Counted from the stretch's first letter, positions 16,797 through 25,934 are shown. The stretch: 64,000 nt of DNA from Hymenobacter pini (GCF_020421205.1 NZ_JAIZZH010000001.1:825691-889690); one strand, 5' to 3'. Notes: generated from the letters alone by a model not told the origin. Program-made: numbers and translations.

Positions 16797-18875
16797 TTAC
16801 CGAATTACTTCAATCCAGCCCCGTAGCTGTTGGTGGGTGACAGGGTTGCGTAGCAAATAGAAATATGTTCCGGCCGGCTGCCCAAGTGCTGCCCAAGAGT
16901 TGGTGTAACTCGTTTGCTGATAAACGGGCTGCCCCCATCGGGAGTAAATGGTGATGTCCCACTCCGAGGCCGTAAGCCCCTGCAGTACAAAAAAATCGTT
17001 GCGCTGGTCGTTGTTAGGAGTGATGACGTTGGGAATAGTGACCGTAGGGCAGTTTCCGGTGGCAGCGCTGCTGATAATTACCGTGTCGCGGGTGGTGCAG
17101 CCGGCTTGGTTGCGTACTTCCAACCAGTACACACCCGGCTGTCGGGCAGTATACTCAGCAGTAGTAGCCCCATCCTGCCACTGATAGGTGCTGCCACTGG
17201 GTTGAGGGTTGGCACGCAGCCCTACTGACTGCCAGCCACCGCAGAGCGTGGTGTCGCGGCCGAGCCGGACCACCGGAACATCGGCTGCCAGTACCTCTAC
17301 CGAGTCGCGGGTGGAGCACCCTTGGGGCAAAGTAAGCTGCAGGCTATACCGGCCCGGAGTGTGCACTACATAAGTGGGCGAGGCGCTACCATCCTGCCAG
17401 CGAAAGATAGTGCCTGCCGGTACCGTGCCCGCACTCAGTGTCAGGGCCTGGCCCTGGCACAGCAACTGCTGGCGTGGGCCCAGACTAAAACCAGGCGCAT
17501 CCGGCACTGTAATGGTGCGTTGGGTTGATTCAAATATCGGTCCCGGGGCTGTGAGCGTCAGCGTAATGGTGTAGGTGCCGCCTTTGGTATAGCGGTGCGT
17601 AGCCGTGGGCCCGGTGGCGTTGTTGGCCGCCCCCGAGGCTGGATCATCGAATATCCAGGTAAAAACGCCCCCGGCTGGAGGCACAGCAGAGGTACTAAAT
17701 TCGACCACGCTGCCGGGGCAACCCGCCGTAACCGGATTGATAAGCAAAGCCGGGGCAAACGCATTGGGAAAGTTGGGTAAACCACCCGTAACACGTCCCG
17801 TGCTGAGCGTAAACCCCTGGGCATCCAGCGTGCAGGCCGGGCCGGCCGTGTTGGGCTGCTGAATAACCCCCAGCAGTGGCGTGCCAGCCAATGCCACGTA
17901 GATGCGGCCGTCGGGGCCCCGCTGCAGGGCGTAAACCCGATTGCTTGGTATAGGCAGGGTGCTGATGAACAGATTGTTGGTAATGTCTACCTGATGAATC
18001 AGACGGTCGTCCCCAATGTATAGTTTGCTATTATCCGCCGAAAATTCCAAGCCATAGGGACTTACTCCCACAGGCGGTAGGTTGCGCGTAGCCACTACCT
18101 GTCCAGTAGCTGGGTTAAAATCAAACAGCTCAACACCGCCCGGCCGCATCTGGGCCGAGGCCAGCCGCCGGCTGTTGGGTGAGGCCCGCAGGTAGCCCAG
18201 GGCGCTAAGCGGCCCACCCACCAGGCTGTGTACCGAGCCAATAGCCGAGACAACCGGGGTAGTAGAAATGCCTTGGCCGTTAAGTAAATAGGCGTAAAAG
18301 AAATTATTATTCCAGCCATGCACCACAATCCAGTAGTCACGGTTGTTGGCGTGGCGGATGGCGGTGAGCTTCTCGGCAACCAGCCCGTTGCCCGGCACCG
18401 GCAACGGTCGGGAATTGGTGGCTTGTACGTCGCCCAAGCCTCCGCGCAGGCTCATATCCACAACGGAATAGCGTAGCCCGCCGCTTAGGTTGTTTTCCAG
18501 CGCGTCCACCGTAAACAGGTAGTACCACCTGGCCTGCCCCGGGCCCCGCACTAGTAGTACGCCTTGGGTAGTGGAGGAATGGCTACCCGTGAGGCGGCCG
18601 TTGGGCATAACGGCTCCGTTTCGGTCCCACACGGTTTCCGTGTTGGCGTAGCATTGCAGCACTCCCTCGGCGTCGGAGATGCTGGCACAACCCTCGTAGG
18701 TGACCATTGCCCCCGGCGACATAACCGGGGCCGCACCCGCCGGAAACTGAAGGCCCGACTGCTCCCCGAATTTCCAGTTGTAAGCTTCTGGCTGGGCCGA
18801 TACCCTAGTCGTTATGCCCAATAAAAGCACGCTGACCAATAGGCCGGCCGCAACGGCGGATAGTAGTTTTCTCAC
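16797..18875 (-). CDS. Secreted PKD-domain protein with T9SS type B sorting domain
   Basis: A 692-residue exported protein. It starts with a signal peptide (MRKLLSAVAAGLLVSVLLLG, cleavage likely after VSAQ). Residues about 30-350 read like a propeller-style repeat domain (NRVYALQRGPDGRIYVAL, NLPPVGVSPYGLEFSADNSK). A PKD domain follows (AGGVFTWIFDD...HRYTKGGTYTITLTL), then two Ig-like segments (SYQWQDGATTAEYT style; also FRWQDGSASPTYVVHTPGRY). The last ~90 residues (NVITPNNDQRNDFFVLQG, WDITIYSRWGQPVY, GTYFYLL) are the gliding-motility-associated CTD (type B sorting signal), so export by T9SS to the surface is expected. Likely an adhesin or structural surface protein. Confidence 0.9.
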   Translation of the reverse strand: MRKLLSAVAAGLLVSVLLLGITTRVSAQPEAYNWKFGEQSGLQFPAGAAPVMSPGAMVTYEGCASISDAEGVLQCYANTETVWDRNGAVMPNGRLTGSHSSTTQGVLLVRGPGQARWYYLFTVDALENNLSGGLRYSVVDMSLRGGLGDVQATNSRPLPVPGNGLVAEKLTAIRHANNRDYWIVVHGWNNNFFYAYLLNGQGISTTPVVSAIGSVHSLVGGPLSALGYLRASPNSRRLASAQMRPGGVELFDFNPATGQVVATRNLPPVGVSPYGLEFSADNSKLYIGDDRLIHQVDITNNLFISTLPIPSNRVYALQRGPDGRIYVALAGTPLLGVIQQPNTAGPACTLDAQGFTLSTGRVTGGLPNFPNAFAPALLINPVTAGCPGSVVEFSTSAVPPAGGVFTWIFDDPASGAANNATGPTATHRYTKGGTYTITLTLTAPGPIFESTQRTITVPDAPGFSLGPRQQLLCQGQALTLSAGTVPAGTIFRWQDGSASPTYVVHTPGRYSLQLTLPQGCSTRDSVEVLAADVPVVRLGRDTTLCGGWQSVGLRANPQPSGSTYQWQDGATTAEYTARQPGVYWLEVRNQAGCTTRDTVIISSAATGNCPTVTIPNVITPNNDQRNDFFVLQGLTASEWDITIYSRWGQPVYQQTSYTNSWAALGQPAGTYFYLLRNPVTHQQLRGWIEVIR

Positions 18876-19032
18876 AAATACAGCTAGCTAAATACAGGAA
18901 GGGCAGGGCGAGACTTCGCCGGGCGCGCTTCGTGCAAAAGTCGGGCCCGGAGTATTGAGTAGTGATACAAATTCCGGGACGTAAATAAGCACACATGCAC
19001 CGTGGCGAGCTAGCGCTGTAGCCATCTGTTGA

Positions 19033-19635
19033 TTACTTGCGGGGGCGTTTTTTTCGGCGCACCCGGGCCCGCCGTTCCCGCTCGGCTTTGCGCTCGGCCC
19101 GCATGAGGAGCCGCTCGTCCATGCGGCCCATCAATTGGCGGCGTACAAAGTGGGCCAGATCGGAGAGGGGTACCAGGCGGGTAGTACGCAGAAAGCTCAG
19201 GATGTCGCGGCGGCGTAGGGTGCTCACGCCGGGCAGGCCCCGGGCCAGCAGGTATTGCTTTATTTCTTCCACCCGCAGCAGGGCCGCCACGGCGGGCCGC
19301 TCCACAGTGGCGTTGTAGAGGGCTGGGCGGTGCAGATGCAGGTTTCCCGGCGAGGCTACCAGCACGCCTACCCACTCGGGCACTTGGATAAGCAGCTTGG
19401 GCAAGTGCTTTTCAGTGACGACGAACGTGACGAAATCATAGGCCTGGCTGTAGCAGGGCAGCTGCCGGGCCACGCGCTGCAGGGTGTCTGCGTCGCCTTT
19501 CAGCTCGTAGCCGTGCATGAACTGCTCCGTAATGTGCACCACATCGGCGCGGGTGGTGCCAGTGGGCAGCTCATCCACGTACACGCCGCCCTGCAGCAGC
19601 GGGTACAGTAAGGTTCGAATTTCGGGGTCGTTCAT
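19033..19635 (-). CDS. sce7726 family protein
   Basis: A 200-residue protein starting MNDPEIRTLLYPLL, followed by VDELPTGTTRADVVHI, GYELKGDADTLQRVARQLPC, YDFVTFVV and WVGVLVA. This order (acidic residue, RAD, then E-x-K in GYELKGD) fits the sce7726 family, whose E-x-K pattern resembles a PD-(D/E)xK nuclease core; biochemical function is, to my knowledge, not established. The C-terminal 40 residues are highly basic (RKAERERRARVRRKKRPRK) and may bind nucleic acid. It is divergent from the AT-rich gene at 19714, 78 bases away. Confidence 0.72.
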   Translation of the reverse strand: MNDPEIRTLLYPLLQGGVYVDELPTGTTRADVVHITEQFMHGYELKGDADTLQRVARQLPCYSQAYDFVTFVVTEKHLPKLLIQVPEWVGVLVASPGNLHLHRPALYNATVERPAVAALLRVEEIKQYLLARGLPGVSTLRRRDILSFLRTTRLVPLSDLAHFVRRQLMGRMDERLLMRAERKAERERRARVRRKKRPRK

Positions 19636-19713
19636 GCACTCAGATAGCCAAAAATGCTGGTGTAAAGTTCAGGAACTCTAAAAACAACACATATTTATGC
19701 GCTACTTTGGGTT

Positions 19714-20265
19714 ATGGAAAACTGGATTGATTCGTATTATGCAAATAATCGTAAGCTGGTGCAATATGCATTATACATGTTGGTATGCGTGCTGGTGCTT
19801 GGCGTAAATTCAATTGAGAAAAGAACTTTGCTTGATTTTGATTATGATATTTTAGATTGGTTGTTTGGGAGTGGTTTAATGCTTTATGCAATTAATCCAT
19901 TGGTGGTATTTATATTGGGTTTGTGTGTAAATTATGTCTGTCATTTAGCTGAAAATAGACTGATTTTAGGTTTTATAGGTATTCCGTTCTATTTCATTGT
20001 GTTGGGTGTGTTGCTACTGATGAATTATTTGCTAGTAGATAATACGCATCACATGAAAGTCTTTAAAATACACAAGGTGTATATGATAACAGTGGCTAAA
20101 ACGAAGTCATTACCAGCTGTTTTGATAAATAACCGTGGTTGCAAAAAGAATTTATTAGTATATGATTATAGTTTAGATGAAGTTGCGAAAAAGAAATTTA
20201 CTGTATTGAAGGTGAAACGAGGGTTTTTGGGTTGGGATGTCATAGAAAGCGTTGCGTTGAAGTAA
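19714..20265 (+). CDS. AT-rich orphan membrane protein
   Basis: A 183-residue protein I do not recognise. It has about four hydrophobic helices: QYALYMLVCVLVLGV, WLFGSGLMLYAINPLVVFIL, and a long IGIPFYFIVLGVLLLMNYLL. A soluble C-terminal half follows, with lysine-rich text (VAKKKFTVLKVKRGFLGWD). The DNA is strikingly AT-rich with A/T-ending codons, unlike every neighbour, which suggests recent acquisition. The ATG at 19714 is the first in frame. Function unknown; small membrane immunity or phage-related proteins are possibilities only. Confidence 0.65.
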   Translation: MENWIDSYYANNRKLVQYALYMLVCVLVLGVNSIEKRTLLDFDYDILDWLFGSGLMLYAINPLVVFILGLCVNYVCHLAENRLILGFIGIPFYFIVLGVLLLMNYLLVDNTHHMKVFKIHKVYMITVAKTKSLPAVLINNRGCKKNLLVYDYSLDEVAKKKFTVLKVKRGFLGWDVIESVALK

Positions 20266-20324
20266 GGCATAGCATGTATACAACCCGCCAGTCCCGCCGA
20301 GACGGACTAGCTGGGCTTTGTGGC

Positions 20325-20332
20325 TACCTTCG
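20325..20332 (+). promoter_or_regulatory. Possible -7 box of the glycosyltransferase gene
   Basis: TACCTTCG fits the TAnnTTTG pattern with one change and gives a leader of about 30 bases before the chosen ATG at 20369. A good -33 box is not evident. Confidence 0.3.
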
Positions 20333-20368
20333 CGGCAGCTTACCTCGTTGCCGCTGAATTTTGCTGCT

Positions 20369-22021
20369 ATGCCGTTTCCCATGACCTCGCGCCGCTGGCT
20401 CTGGATATTTGTACTGGTGCTGGGCGCCGCCTTCCTAACGCAGCTGGGCAGTTGGGGCCCGTTGGAAAGCAGCGAGGCCCGCTACTCCGAAATCGGGCGG
20501 GAAATGCTCACCGGCCAGGACTGGCTGCATCCGCAGCTGCTGGGCATCTACCACTTCCACAAGCCGCCCCTCACATACTGGCTCACAGCGGCCGGGCTGG
20601 GTCTTTTCGGCGAGAATACGCTGGGCGTGCGGGTGCTGCCGGTACTGGCGGTGCTGCTGCAGGTGGTGCTGGTGTATGGGCTGGGGCTGCTGCTGTTCCG
20701 GCAGGATCAGGCCCGGGCCCTGGCGGCGGCGGTCATCTACGGCACGCTGCCGGTGATACTCATTTCGGCCCTGAATGTTACGACCGATGCGTACCTGGCC
20801 ACCCTGGAACTGGCGGCTACCTACGGCATTCTGCGCTATTATCACCAGGGCGGGGCGCGGTGGCTGTACCTGTTCTGGGTGGGGCTGGGGCTGGCCTTCC
20901 TGACGAAGGGGCCGGTGGGGTTCATTTTGCCGCTGATGGCGGTTATCGGCCACTACTTCCGGCAGGGCCAGCCGCGCCGGCCGTTCACGGTGCATCATTG
21001 GCTGGGCTTTGGGCTGTTTGTGCTGGTAGGCCTGAGCTGGTACCTGTACCTGATGGCCGAAAACCCCGCCTTCGTGCGGTATTTCCTGGTGGAGCACACC
21101 GTAGAGCGGTTTGCCAACGCGGCTACCTTCAACCGCAGCAAGCCGTGGTGGTTTTACCTGGTGCTGGCCCCGGCTACCAGTCTGCCCTGGGCCGTGGCGT
21201 TGGTGGTGCGGGCCGTGCGCACGCCCTGGAACTCGGTGCCGCGGGAGTGGCGCAACGTGCTTGTTTTCTGGGTGCTGGTGCCGCTGCTGTTCTTCTCCCT
21301 GTCCAAATCCAAGCTGCTGCTGTACGTGCTGCCCATTTTCCCGGGCGTAGTGCTGCTCTCAGTGTACTACCTGGGCCGCTGCACCGAGGCCGTGCTGCAC
21401 CGTTGGTACGTGGGCATGGTGGCATTTTATGGGCTGTTGCTGGGCGCATTGTGCCTGCTGCCCATTTTCGCCACGGTGCTGCCGTTGGGTATTGAGGTGA
21501 AGCCGCTCACGGCCATTTGGCCGGCGGCCGGGGTAATTACGCTGGTGCTCACGCTCACGCTCTGGAACCAGGTGCGCATTGCGCCGCGGCTGCTGGTGGC
21601 TACCGCGTTGTTTACGGCGTTTCTGCTGCTCTCGGCCAAGCCCATCATGCAGCAGAATGAGCTGGCCTTCAACGGCAGCCGCCCGCTGGCCGAGTTCATC
21701 CGGAGTCAGCACCTCACGGGCCGGCCAGTGCTGGTGTACAATGAGTTGCTGCCCTCATTGGCCTTTGAACTGGGCCAGCTGCCGGTTTCTCTGAATGATG
21801 GTAATGCCAGCCTGAACCGGGAAACGCAGTTTCAACCCAACGATGCCTGGCGGCGGCAGCTTATTTACCTGCAGGACTCCACGCAGGAGTCCACGCTGGG
21901 GGCACTGTTGCTGCAACACCCGGTGCTGCTGGCCAAAGGCGAGCTAAAGCCCGAGCGGCGCTGGATGCTGCGGTATTTCCGGCAGCAGCGGCAGCTGGGT
22001 AAGTGGACCATTTGGTGGTAA
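20369..22021 (+). CDS. ArnT/GT39-type membrane glycosyltransferase
   Basis: A 550-residue polytopic inner-membrane protein of the dolichyl-phosphate-mannose mannosyltransferase/ArnT type (GT-C fold). The first periplasmic loop has LESSEARYSEIGREML followed by PPLTYWLTAAGLGLFGE, the family signature with the conserved acidic residue; about 11-12 helices follow, then a soluble end (RPLAEFIRSQHLTGRPVLVY onward). It would transfer a sugar from a polyprenyl-phosphate donor to lipid A, glycan or protein. ATG 20369 is preferred to the start 51 bases upstream because the earlier stretch is not hydrophobic. A bidirectional terminator follows. Confidence 0.88.
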   Translation: MPFPMTSRRWLWIFVLVLGAAFLTQLGSWGPLESSEARYSEIGREMLTGQDWLHPQLLGIYHFHKPPLTYWLTAAGLGLFGENTLGVRVLPVLAVLLQVVLVYGLGLLLFRQDQARALAAAVIYGTLPVILISALNVTTDAYLATLELAATYGILRYYHQGGARWLYLFWVGLGLAFLTKGPVGFILPLMAVIGHYFRQGQPRRPFTVHHWLGFGLFVLVGLSWYLYLMAENPAFVRYFLVEHTVERFANAATFNRSKPWWFYLVLAPATSLPWAVALVVRAVRTPWNSVPREWRNVLVFWVLVPLLFFSLSKSKLLLYVLPIFPGVVLLSVYYLGRCTEAVLHRWYVGMVAFYGLLLGALCLLPIFATVLPLGIEVKPLTAIWPAAGVITLVLTLTLWNQVRIAPRLLVATALFTAFLLLSAKPIMQQNELAFNGSRPLAEFIRSQHLTGRPVLVYNELLPSLAFELGQLPVSLNDGNASLNRETQFQPNDAWRRQLIYLQDSTQESTLGALLLQHPVLLAKGELKPERRWMLRYFRQQRQLGKWTIWW

Positions 22022-22040
22022 CCAGCCGGGACTGAAAACA

Positions 22041-22072
22041 GAAAAGCCGCTGCCAGAGGCAGCGGCTTTTTC
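22041..22072 (+). terminator. Bidirectional rho-independent terminator
   Basis: A perfect 10-base stem (22045-22054 and 22058-22067, AGCCGCTGCC/GGCAGCGGCT) with a 3-base loop, A-run before and T-run after. It separates the + strand glycosyltransferase from the convergent lysC-lysA pair. Confidence 0.9.
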
Positions 22073-22294
22073 TCAACGGGGTTGCGGTGCGCAATCTTTA
22101 TAATATCCACCCTACTCCTGCGTCAACCGCAACGCTTCACTGCGAAAGATGTTCCTTTCCAATTCATCTTTCCAGCGCCGTATGATATTGAAACAAAGAT
22201 AGGGGAGCCGCCTGCTGCCGTGCCGGAAGTTTTGCCCAACGGGTACTTCTGCCAAGCCAATGCGGCTTTTCAACCGGTGAAGGATACGTGCTGC

Positions 22295-23437
22295 TTACCG
22301 GTACACGGCCGCCGCCTTCTCGCGCAGGTTGTAGCCCGAAGCCATTACCTCCCCGTACGCCCCCGCCGAGCGGATAGCCACCAGGTCGCCGCGCTGGGTT
22401 TCGGGTAGCAGCACGCCCTTGGCAAAGGTGTCCGACGACTCGCAGATGGGGCCTACCACGTCGTAGGGCCGGAACTCGCCCTGGCTGCTCAGGTTCTGGA
22501 TGTGGTGGTGGCTGCCGTACAGCGCGGGTCGGATTAGCTCCGTCATGCCCGCATCCAGAATGGCGAAGCGCACCTGCTGGCTTTCCTTCACATACAGCAC
22601 CCGGCTCACCAGGGTACCGCACTGCGCCACCACGGCCCGGCCCAGCTCCACGTGTACTTGCTGCCCCGGCCGCCGCTGCAGGTGCTGCTCAAACATGCCG
22701 AAGTAGGTTGCAAAATCCGGCACCAAGTGCCCGTCGGGGTCCTGGTAGTTGATGCCCAGGCCGCCGCCCACGTTGAGGTGGGGCAGGTGGTGGCCCCGGC
22801 CTTCCAGCCAGGTTTGCAGCTCGTTGAGTTTGCGGCTGAGGTCGGCAAACACCGTCAGGTTGGTGATCTGGGAGCCGATATGGGCGTGCAATCCAATCAG
22901 CTCCACGTGCGGCAGGCTGTCGAGGCTGTCGATAACGCCACCCAGATCCTGCAGGCTGATACCGAACTTATTGGCTTCCAGGCCGGTGGTGATGTAGGCG
23001 TGGGTATGGGCATCCACGTTGGGGTTGATGCGCAACGCCACCCGGGCCGTGCGGCCCTGGGCCCCAGCCAGCTCGTTCAGCACCCGCAGCTCTGGTACTG
23101 ATTCAGCATTGAAGCAGAAAATATCGGCGGCCAGGGCCCGGTTAATCTCCGCATCCGACTTGCCCACGCCGGCAAACACCACGTGGTCGGCGGCAAACCC
23201 GGCTTCGAGGGCTCGTTGTACTTCGCCCCCGCTCACGCAGTCGGCCCCCAGCCCGGCGGCCTGAATGCGCTGCAAAATGGGCAGATTGGAGTTGGCCTTG
23301 AGGGCGTAATGCACCTGAAAGTTGCCGGGCCGGGCCGCTGCCGTCAGGGCCGCCAGCGTCTGGTCCAGCAGCTGCAGGTCGTAGTAGTAAAAAGGTGTCG
23401 GCTGCTGGGCAAGCTCGGCCGGAAGTTGAAAAGACAT
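22295..23437 (-). CDS. lysA: Diaminopimelate decarboxylase
   Basis: A 380-residue fold-type III PLP enzyme that decarboxylates meso-diaminopimelate to L-lysine. The PLP lysine is in VHYALKANSN (K47). Other landmarks: GADCVSGGEVQRALEAGF, ALRINPNVDAHTHAYITTG, EANKFGI, LIGLHAHIGSQI, NVGGGLGINY, and the C-terminal GPICESSDTFAKG and SAGAYGEVMASGYN. It is slightly shorter than many homologues because of a compact N-terminus. It lies 54 bases after lysC on the same strand, so the two form a lysine/DAP operon. Confidence 0.96.
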   Translation of the reverse strand: MSFQLPAELAQQPTPFYYYDLQLLDQTLAALTAAARPGNFQVHYALKANSNLPILQRIQAAGLGADCVSGGEVQRALEAGFAADHVVFAGVGKSDAEINRALAADIFCFNAESVPELRVLNELAGAQGRTARVALRINPNVDAHTHAYITTGLEANKFGISLQDLGGVIDSLDSLPHVELIGLHAHIGSQITNLTVFADLSRKLNELQTWLEGRGHHLPHLNVGGGLGINYQDPDGHLVPDFATYFGMFEQHLQRRPGQQVHVELGRAVVAQCGTLVSRVLYVKESQQVRFAILDAGMTELIRPALYGSHHHIQNLSSQGEFRPYDVVGPICESSDTFAKGVLLPETQRGDLVAIRSAGAYGEVMASGYNLREKAAAVYR

Positions 23438-23491
23438 GAATTGGAAAGCGGTTGGCTGCTAATGGGTTGAACGAAAGTTAATAGCCAACAG

Positions 23492-24829
23492 CTATTGGTT
23501 ATTAGCTGAAGTAAACAGGCCTTCGTTCAGGGCCTGGAGGGCGCGGGTTTTGTCGTCGGTGCTCACCAGAATGCTGATGTTGTTGGGCGAGCCGCCGTAG
23601 CTGATCATGCGCACCGGAATGTCCTTGAGAGCGGCAAAGGCGCGGTTGGCGGCCCCGTGCGAATCCTGCTCCAGGTTACCCACCAAGCAGATAATGCTCT
23701 GGTTTTCATCCACGGCTACTGAGCCGAAGCGGCCTAGCTCCGCCAGAATCTGCGGGAGGCGGGTGGCGTCGTCGATGGTCAGGGACACGGCTACCTCGGA
23801 GGTGGTAATCATGTCGATGGAGGTGCGGTACCGCTCGAAAATCTCAAACAGGCTGCGCAGGAAGCCGTGGGCCAGCAGCATGCGGCTGGATTTCACGTTG
23901 ATGGCCGTAATACCATCCTTGGCGGCCACGGCCTTGATGGCCTCGGCTCCGGTGCGGCTGGAAATGATGGTGCCGGGTGCTTCGGGCTGCATGGTGTTGA
24001 GCAGGCGCACCGGAATGCCGTGCTTGGCCGCCGGCAGAATAGAGCTGGGGTGCAGAATCTTCGCCCCGAAATAGGCCAGCTCCGCCGCCTCATCGAACGA
24101 TAATTCCCGGATAGGGTAAGTACCCTTTACCACCCGCGGGTCGTTGTTGTGCAGCCCGTCAATATCGGTCCAGATCTGAATTTCCTCAGCCCGCACGGCG
24201 GCTCCAATCAGCGAGGCGGAGTAATCGGAACCCCCGCGCTTGAGGTTGTCAATAGAGCCCTGGGCGCTCCGGCAGATGTAACCCTGGGTGATGAATAGCT
24301 GTTGGGCGGCGTGTGGGGCCAGCGTGGCGGCCAGGTGCTCCTGAATGTAGTCCGCGTCGGGTTCTTCGTCCACGTCGAGGCGCATAAAATCGAGGGCGGG
24401 TAGCAGCACGGCCGGGCGGCCCAGCACCTGGGTTACGTAGCGGTGCACCAGCAGGGTGCTCAGCAGCTCGCCCTGGGCCAGAATCACTCGTTCTCCGTCG
24501 CCGGACAGGGGGGCCGCCGTTAGGCCCTGCAGGGTGTCAAAGTTCTGGTTGAGGTCCTGGATAGCCTGCTCGGCTACGGCTGGCTCGGGCAGTAGCTCGC
24601 GGGCTACTTCGTGGTAGCGTTGGCGCAGGGCCTCGATGCGGGCCGTGGCGGTGGCCGCGTCGTCGGCGTACAGCAGCTGGCTGATTTCCACCAGCGCATT
24701 GGTAGTGCCGCTCATGGCCGACAGCACCACGATGCGCCGCTGCAGGTGGGGGGCGTGAATAAGCTCGGCTACTTCGCGCATCCGTTGCGCCGACCCGACG
24801 GACGTACCGCCAAACTTGAGAACTTTCAT
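23492..24829 (-). CDS. lysC: Aspartate kinase
   Basis: A 445-residue monofunctional aspartokinase that phosphorylates L-aspartate at the entry to lysine, threonine and methionine synthesis. It starts MKVLKFGGTSVGSAQRMREV with the kinase KFGGTS motif, followed by GTTNALVEISQLLY, LAQGELLSTLLV, and RGGSDYSASLIGAA/TDIDGLHNNDPRVV in the kinase core. The C-terminal 150 residues hold ACT regulatory domains (INVKSSRMLLAHGFLRSLFE; DENQSIICLVGNL; ISYGGSPNNISILV), which usually confer lysine feedback. No homoserine dehydrogenase domain is attached. Confidence 0.97.
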   Translation of the reverse strand: MKVLKFGGTSVGSAQRMREVAELIHAPHLQRRIVVLSAMSGTTNALVEISQLLYADDAATATARIEALRQRYHEVARELLPEPAVAEQAIQDLNQNFDTLQGLTAAPLSGDGERVILAQGELLSTLLVHRYVTQVLGRPAVLLPALDFMRLDVDEEPDADYIQEHLAATLAPHAAQQLFITQGYICRSAQGSIDNLKRGGSDYSASLIGAAVRAEEIQIWTDIDGLHNNDPRVVKGTYPIRELSFDEAAELAYFGAKILHPSSILPAAKHGIPVRLLNTMQPEAPGTIISSRTGAEAIKAVAAKDGITAINVKSSRMLLAHGFLRSLFEIFERYRTSIDMITTSEVAVSLTIDDATRLPQILAELGRFGSVAVDENQSIICLVGNLEQDSHGAANRAFAALKDIPVRMISYGGSPNNISILVSTDDKTRALQALNEGLFTSANNQ

Positions 24830-24900
24830 AGTGCTGGAAACCGAATCGGAGAGTCGGGAAATGCGCCCGCTAGGTTGCGGGCAACGTGAAACATCAGGTC

Positions 24901-24937
24901 AAAAAAGAAGCGCCGACCCTTGGCAGGACCGGCGCTT
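24901..24937 (-). terminator. Rho-independent terminator (- strand)
   Basis: Stem AAGCGCCG/CGGCGCTT (24908-24915 and 24930-24937) followed on the - strand by CTTTTTT. It lies upstream of lysC, so it must end a transcript coming from farther right; the only candidate there is the small ORF at 24978-25130. Confidence 0.8.
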
Positions 24938-24977
24938 GGAAGTTCAGTGGTAGAGGTACGACGAACGGTTGCGACGG

Positions 24978-25130
24978 TCAGGTCGGGTTGCGTTTCTTCG
25001 ATTTCTTGCTCATCAGCAGGCCCAGGGTCAGGCCAGCCCGTTTGCCACCCTTCGGCATGTGGCACACCATCTCCGCACCGGCCCAAGCCAGTGAAGCAGA
25101 AGAAGCATACGAAACAGCCGAAACGAGCAT
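24978..25130 (-). CDS. Small basic protein, hypothetical
   Basis: A 50-residue ORF, not recognised. It starts MLVSAVSYASSASLAWAGA and ends with a strongly basic tail (MSKKSKKRNPT) after CHMPKGGKRAG. The frame is open farther upstream (to 25211, 77 residues), but the shorter start is preferred because it gives an alanine-rich hydrophobic N-terminus. The main support is a clean rho-independent terminator 40 bases downstream in the right orientation. An overlapping 125-residue frame in this place runs through the terminator and is unlikely. It could instead be a small RNA. Confidence 0.45.
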   Translation of the reverse strand: MLVSAVSYASSASLAWAGAEMVCHMPKGGKRAGLTLGLLMSKKSKKRNPT

Positions 25131-25284
25131 AGCAGATGAGAGCAATGGCGGAAAAGAAAATATTCCGCCGTTTTGCGGCCGCAAGTACGGATGCAGAAAA
25201 CAATATTCCAAGCGCAGCTACTTTGGTAAGTCCAATTTTCGTGCTTGGAGTTATTCAGTAGAGGTGGACTTTATGCCCGGCAAG

Positions 25285-25794
25285 TTAGCCCGCCAGTTGC
25301 TTTTTCACCCAGGCGGGCAACGTACCAGCCGCATCCATTTTCAGCAGTTCATCCAGCTGTTTGTTCTTTTTGAAGCCACCCGCTTGATAGGCACGCAGCA
25401 TTGTGCGGACGCCCTCCGTGTTCAGGGCGGTTGCATCTTTTACCTCGGGGTGCTGCAGCTGGTAGCGGGCCCAGCCGCCCATAAACAGAATCAGTAGCTC
25501 CGATTCCCGGCCCGCCAGGTCGGCCACGTACTTCTGCAGTTGCACCGATACCGAGGAGCTGCCGCTGATCCACTGAAACAAAAACTGGTCGGCTTGCTTG
25601 CGGACTTCGGGTTGCTGACCAAATGGGGTTTTCTCCAACCAGTTCACCGTGGCAATAACCTGGGGCTCATACTCGGCGTAGTCGTCGGGCGTTTGGAAGG
25701 TGTAGTTGGTAGGTGGCTGGTAGCTGGTTTGGGCCTGGGTAACGGAGGCTGTTGCGAGGAGGAGTAGGACAATGAATAGAAGAAGTTTTTTCAT
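25285..25794 (-). CDS. Secreted hypothetical protein
   Basis: A 169-residue protein of unknown function. The ATG at 25794 gives a clear signal peptide (MKKLLLFIVLLLLATASVTQ, then AQ). An in-frame upstream ATG would bury it and is rejected. The mature part is mostly helical: DDYAEYEPQVIATVNWLEKT, VRKQADQFLFQWISGSSSVS, GRESELLILFMGGWARYQL, and a C-terminal LLKMDAAGTLPAWVKKQL. It probably resides in the periplasm. Neighbours give no functional hint. Confidence 0.75.
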   Translation of the reverse strand: MKKLLLFIVLLLLATASVTQAQTSYQPPTNYTFQTPDDYAEYEPQVIATVNWLEKTPFGQQPEVRKQADQFLFQWISGSSSVSVQLQKYVADLAGRESELLILFMGGWARYQLQHPEVKDATALNTEGVRTMLRAYQAGGFKKNKQLDELLKMDAAGTLPAWVKKQLAG

Positions 25795-25874
25795 GAAAGT
25801 CAACGGGATAGAGTAGTATGAAGGCTTTGCTAAACCTATCGAAAAAAGTAGCTCGTTGTTAGCCAAGGCGTGCA

Positions 25875-25912
25875 CAAAAAAGCCCGGGACAACGCTATGG
25901 TTGCCCCGGGCT
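25875..25912 (-). terminator. Rho-independent terminator of the slipin gene
   Basis: Core stem AGCCCGGG/CCCGGGCT (25881-25888 and 25905-25912), extendable to about 13 pairs with one mismatch, and six T on the - strand. It lies 23 bases past the slipin stop codon. Confidence 0.88.
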
Positions 25913-25934
25913 GCTCAGCAGAACTCGCCGCCGC

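Noticed and set aside
20320..21495. 391-residue frame overlapping the ArnT-like gene
   Set aside because: Gly/Ala/Pro-rich shadow frame; the overlapping frame has the GT39 motifs and membrane helices.
24826..25203. 125-residue - strand frame upstream of lysC
   Set aside because: It reads through the terminator at 24901-24937 and overlaps the lysC start; the 50-residue frame fits better.
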